Source: JAWKTM01 sp041399085 (GTDB lineage: Bacteria; Planctomycetota; Planctomycetia; Pirellulales; Pirellulaceae). Taken from it: a stretch of 64,000 nt of DNA. Location: assembly GCA_041399085.1 (NCBI GenBank), contig JAWKTM010000023.1:1-64000 (forward strand), given 5' to 3'. The notes below the pieces were generated by a model. It saw only the letters and a list, made by a program, of their open reading frames with translations, searched no databases and had not been told where the DNA came from. Positions 63,350 to 64,000 of this stretch are shown in pieces. Position numbers and translations under genes: made by a program. The stretch's first letter is position 1. The number at the start of each line of letters is the position of its first letter.

Positions 63350-64000
63350 TTAGAAACCGATCCGCGTACCACCGTTGCCAAAGGTTAGGCGAACGCCGCC
63401 CAGGTTCAGTTGAACGGCTGACGGTGAACCGCCGCGATGATGCGGGTGCGCCGCGTGTCGATCATAAGGACTGTGCGAACGGTGCGTCAGAGCCGGGTGG
63501 ATGTCCACATGGGCATGGGCGGCTTGTTCGATGCTCAAAGCGCTTTGAAGATGAGCATGAGCCTCGTCGAGATCACAGATCCGGCCAGCGACTTGGTAGC
63601 GAGCGATGTCGCGGATTGCTTCCAGCATTTGGCGGCGGGCTTCATGGCTGCACATCTCATGGTGAGCTCGCACGGCATCTTGTTTGGCGAGCACACTGTT
63701 GACGATCCGATCGCGATCACAACTAGCTCGGTAAGCATCATCCAAATGTTGCATGGCGGCAATCACGTGCGACTCGCCATGCACATCGCGGCAGCGTCCT
63801 GAGAAATAGTATGACTTGCCGACGGGCCGAGCGACCGTGTAACGTCCGAACGCCGCGGCGACCGGAACCGCGTGCCGAGCTTGCTCGACCGAGATCGCTC
63901 GCAGAATCGCGTCACTCGCCGAATCGAGCTCGCGAATGTGTCGCGAGCCGAGATAGTGGACCAAGTGATCGCACGCGTCGTCCAGCAGCCGATGGGCGGT
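63350..64000 (-). CDS. His-rich conserved planctomycete protein, partial
   Basis: The frame is open to the right edge of the window, so the start is missing. About 216 residues are visible: helical, His-rich sequence (LLDDACDHLVHYLGSRHIRE, ESHVIAAMQHLDDAYRASCD, QAAHAHVDIHPALTHRSHSP), with a strand at the end (VQLNLGGVRLTFGNGGTRIG). No known family; similar His-rich helical proteins occur in Pirellulales. The stop is at 63350-63352, convergent with the pseudopilin gene. Confidence 0.6.
   Translation of the reverse strand, partial: TAHRLLDDACDHLVHYLGSRHIRELDSASDAILRAISVEQARHAVPVAAAFGRYTVARPVGKSYYFSGRCRDVHGESHVIAAMQHLDDAYRASCDRDRIVNSVLAKQDAVRAHHEMCSHEARRQMLEAIRDIARYQVAGRICDLDEAHAHLQSALSIEQAAHAHVDIHPALTHRSHSPYDRHAAHPHHRGGSPSAVQLNLGGVRLTFGNGGTRIGF

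Noticed and set aside
1..64000. tRNA, rRNA, riboswitch
   Set aside because: I looked through the intergenic stretches for cloverleaf ends, T-loop motifs and known riboswitch cores, and saw none I could support; a covariance search would be needed to exclude them.

Overview
The window looks like the chromosome of a planctomycete, most likely of the Pirellulales group. Family markers that point there are a DUF1501 secreted protein, a PVC-type haem-binding (cytochrome c) protein, the nfeD-floA flotillin pair, BlaI/M56 and WD40/LRR-type proteins, abundant GTG/TTG starts and moderately high GC. No rRNA, tRNA or CRISPR array was recognised. There is no clear phage or transposase.

Layout. 1-104 is the start of carB (minus strand). 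410-3371 is rpsO-pnp with a good intrinsic terminator. 3403-4663 holds a soluble histidine kinase and a BlaI repressor gene preceded by two GTCTA-N6-TAGAC dyads. 4703-9509 is a graveyard: an M56 (BlaR1-like) protease, WD40 blades and a leucine-rich-repeat protein, all riddled with frameshifts. 9654-18616 carries a GAF/sigma-54 activator divergent from fabI, a Nudix hydrolase, a PafA-like phosphatase, a CPBP protease, cobL and a methyltransferase-like protein, with several repeat families between them. 18674-25828 has radC, a metallo-beta-lactamase protein, two SDR enzymes and a tandem pair of trypsin/PDZ proteins, the second of which is a pseudo-protease. 25996-29365 is the nfeD-floA membrane-microdomain operon plus a 3-hydroxyisobutyrate-dehydrogenase-like gene with a shifted C-terminus. 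29661-34835 is repeat-rich accessory DNA with a few genes and a broken DUF1501 gene.

34836-45117 contains miaA, a TfoX-domain protein, a frameshifted cytochrome, a dipeptide epimerase, pdxA, a PilZ protein, a TPR/transglutaminase-like protein, a degenerate receiver, a 42-residue membrane peptide and a PAS-GAF-receiver protein. 45486-54034 has a metallophosphoesterase, a HAMP-like protein, a globin, an ECF sigma/anti-sigma pair, an Lgt with an internal PDZ-like insertion, panC, and folK fused to a P-loop-less deoxynucleoside-kinase-like domain. 54560-59933 has arsC, a YhdH-type reductase and a run of frameshifted genes (class V aminotransferase, two Pro-rich lipoproteins, a receiver). 60030-63330 is an intact type II secretion/type IV pilus core (ATPase, inner-membrane protein, pseudopilin).

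The most striking features are several families of small dispersed palindromic or tandem repeats, one of which supplies the stop codon of two unrelated genes, and the uneven distribution of frameshifts: about ten genes are hit while every recognisable housekeeping gene is intact.
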